Below the pieces are notes generated by a model. The model did no database searches, had not been told where the DNA came from, and worked only from the letters and a program-made list of their open reading frames with translations. Shown here piece after piece: positions 7,345 to 8,250 of a stretch of DNA of 8,250 nucleotides. The position numbers and the translations under genes were made by a program. The DNA comes from Verrucomicrobiales bacterium (GTDB lineage Bacteria; Verrucomicrobiota; Verrucomicrobiia; Limisphaerales; UBA1100), in NCBI GenBank assembly GCA_002718935.1, contig PBFV01000013.1:22264-30513 (forward strand), written 5' to 3'. The first letter of the stretch is position 1; the number at the start of each line of letters is the position of its first letter.

Positions 7345-7562
7345 TGGATCGCGTCACGGTTTACACCGCCTTCAATCCCGCGACGGCCCAGATTGTTTGT
7401 TCACGCTTGCAAACCGCCGGCATTCACGCTTCCGTCGAAGGCGAAGCCGCTGCGCTCAGCATGGAAGGCTACTCCCTTTCCACCGGCGGCATCCGCGTGC
7501 AGGTGCCCGAACCCGAGGCGGACGCCGCACGCGCCCTGATTGAGGCTGATGAAGAAACTTAA
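7344..7562 (+). CDS. DUF2007 family small protein
   Basis: This 72-residue cytosolic protein fits the DUF2007 family (annotated as putative signal-transducing protein, function not established). The pattern VYTAFNPATAQIVCSRLQTAGI, then a conserved central ALSMEGYSLSTGGIRVQVPE and a C-terminal helix (EADAARALIEAD), predicts a small alpha/beta fold of the ferredoxin-like or ACT-like kind. There is no signal peptide or membrane helix. The start at 7344 overlaps the mlaD stop (TGATG), with no separate ribosome binding site; GTG at 7341 is a possible alternative. A longer reading from an in-frame ATG at 7287 would run over the mlaD end and is unlikely. It overlaps the next gene by 14 nt. The role cannot be inferred from the neighbours. 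Confidence 0.8.
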   Translation: MDRVTVYTAFNPATAQIVCSRLQTAGIHASVEGEAAALSMEGYSLSTGGIRVQVPEPEADAARALIEADEET

Positions 7563-8250
7563 ACCCAGTCAATGGGAATCCCTGCGGAAGCGCTTGGCGC
7601 CCGGGGAATTGAAACTGGACGAAACCACGCTGGCCGCGCATTCCGGCGACAAATGGTTCGCCACTGGTCTGCCTGATGCGGTGGCTTTGCCGCGTACGGC
7701 GGAAGCGGTGAGCACTATCCTCAGGTTTGCCAAACGCCACGGCATTCCGGTCACCCCGCGCGCGGGCGGGGTGGGTTACGTGGGCGGATGCGTGCCGGTG
7801 CACGGCGGCATTGCGCTGTCCGTGGCCCGCATGCGGCACATTCGGGAAATTCATGAGGACGACTTTGTCGCCGTCGTGCAGCCAGGGGTCATTACCGGTC
7901 AATTGCAGGAAAAAGTGGAAGCCCGTGGGCTGTATTATCCGCCGGATCCGGCCAGTCGCGCGGAATGCTGCATCGGCGGCAATATTGCCACCAACGCCGG
8001 CGGGCCGCGCAGCCTCAAATACGGGGTCACCTCGGATTACGTGCTGGGCCTGCAGGTGGTGTTGCCCGATGGCGCCATCGTGCGGGTTGGCGGGCGCACG
8101 CATAAAAATAAAACTGGCTTCGACTTCCCGCGCTTCTTCACCGGTACCGAGGGCTTGCTGGCAGTGATCACCGAGGCCACCCTCAAACTGCTGCCCTTGC
8201 CGCCGTATCGCGCCGCGCTATCCATTGGGCTGCCCTCTACCCGGGCGGCC
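7549..8250 (+). CDS. FAD-linked oxidase of the GlcD / D-lactate dehydrogenase type, N-terminal part
   Basis: The first 234 residues of an FAD-binding oxidoreductase; the gene runs off the right edge with no stop. The visible part is the PCMH-type FAD-binding domain: PRTAEAVSTILRFAKRHGIPVTPR (about 44-71) leading into the glycine-rich loop AGGVGYVGGCVPVHGG (72-87), then PPDPASRAECCIGGNIATNAGG (131-152), LKYGVTSDYVLGL (156-168) and TGTEGLLAVITEATLKLLP (198-216). These blocks match glycolate oxidase GlcD and D-lactate dehydrogenases, which oxidise 2-hydroxy acids. The substrate-binding C-terminal domain is missing, so the substrate is unknown. The glycine loop differs from the common RGAGTGLSGG. 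The ATG at 7549 is the first good start after an in-frame stop at 7537; GAGG at 7542-7545 is only 3 nt away, so coupling to the DUF2007 gene is likely. TTG at 7540 is a less likely alternative. Confidence 0.88.
   Translation, partial: MKKLKPSQWESLRKRLAPGELKLDETTLAAHSGDKWFATGLPDAVALPRTAEAVSTILRFAKRHGIPVTPRAGGVGYVGGCVPVHGGIALSVARMRHIREIHEDDFVAVVQPGVITGQLQEKVEARGLYYPPDPASRAECCIGGNIATNAGGPRSLKYGVTSDYVLGLQVVLPDGAIVRVGGRTHKNKTGFDFPRFFTGTEGLLAVITEATLKLLPLPPYRAALSIGLPSTRAA

Noticed and set aside
7456..8103. 215-codon open frame on the - strand opposite DUF2007 and the oxidase
   Set aside because: The + strand frames match known families; the antisense translation is rich in H, R, P and G with no motif.

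Overview
The window is a dense stretch of GC-rich bacterial chromosome with all genes on the + strand. It reads as ilvE (3' end), mcsA, mcsB, clpC, mlaE, mlaF, mlaD, a small DUF2007 protein, and the 5' part of an FAD-linked oxidase. Protein-level resemblance suggests a diderm of the PVC group, most likely Verrucomicrobiota. The reasons are a CtsR-free mcsA-mcsB-clpC block with a ClpC whose N-terminus reads [20 protein letters not shown], joined to a Mla/MCE lipid transporter, which implies an outer membrane. This placement is inference from remembered family patterns; no search was run.

Region 1 (1-1855) is a tight transcription unit. The end of a branched-chain aminotransferase lies 2 nt before mcsA, and mcsA overlaps mcsB by 4 nt (ATGA). 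McsB is a protein arginine kinase and McsA is its zinc-binding activator. Region 2 (1856-1971) is the only sizeable gap near these genes, 116 nt. It holds a terminator-like hairpin followed by a T tract, and an alternative pairing that would capture the T tract. Region 3 (1972-4476) is clpC, a complete two-ATPase Hsp100 unfoldase with a ClpP-docking IGF loop. In the Bacillus system McsB marks proteins with phospho-arginine and ClpC-ClpP degrades them. Here the kinase catalytic residues, the allosteric RDxxRA motif and both phospho-arginine-binding glutamates of the ClpC N-domain appear to be retained, so the window seems to encode writer, activator and reader/unfoldase. CtsR, ClpP and the phosphatase YwlE are not in the window.

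Region 4 (4521-7344) is an mlaE-mlaF-mlaD operon: permease, ATPase, and a membrane-anchored MCE substrate-binding protein. It has a strong ribosome binding site at its head and overlapping stop/start codons throughout. The MCE protein is much longer than E. coli MlaD because of a helical C-terminal region built from degenerate repeats of about 32 residues. Region 5 (7344-8250) continues without a gap into a 72-residue DUF2007 protein and then a GlcD-type FAD-binding oxidase cut by the window edge.

The gene families are all recognisable. I see no clearly new system, no mobile element, no RNA gene and no CRISPR. The points most worth a second look are the apparently complete phospho-arginine degradation pathway outside Firmicutes, the alternative hairpins before clpC, and the repeat-built MCE tail.
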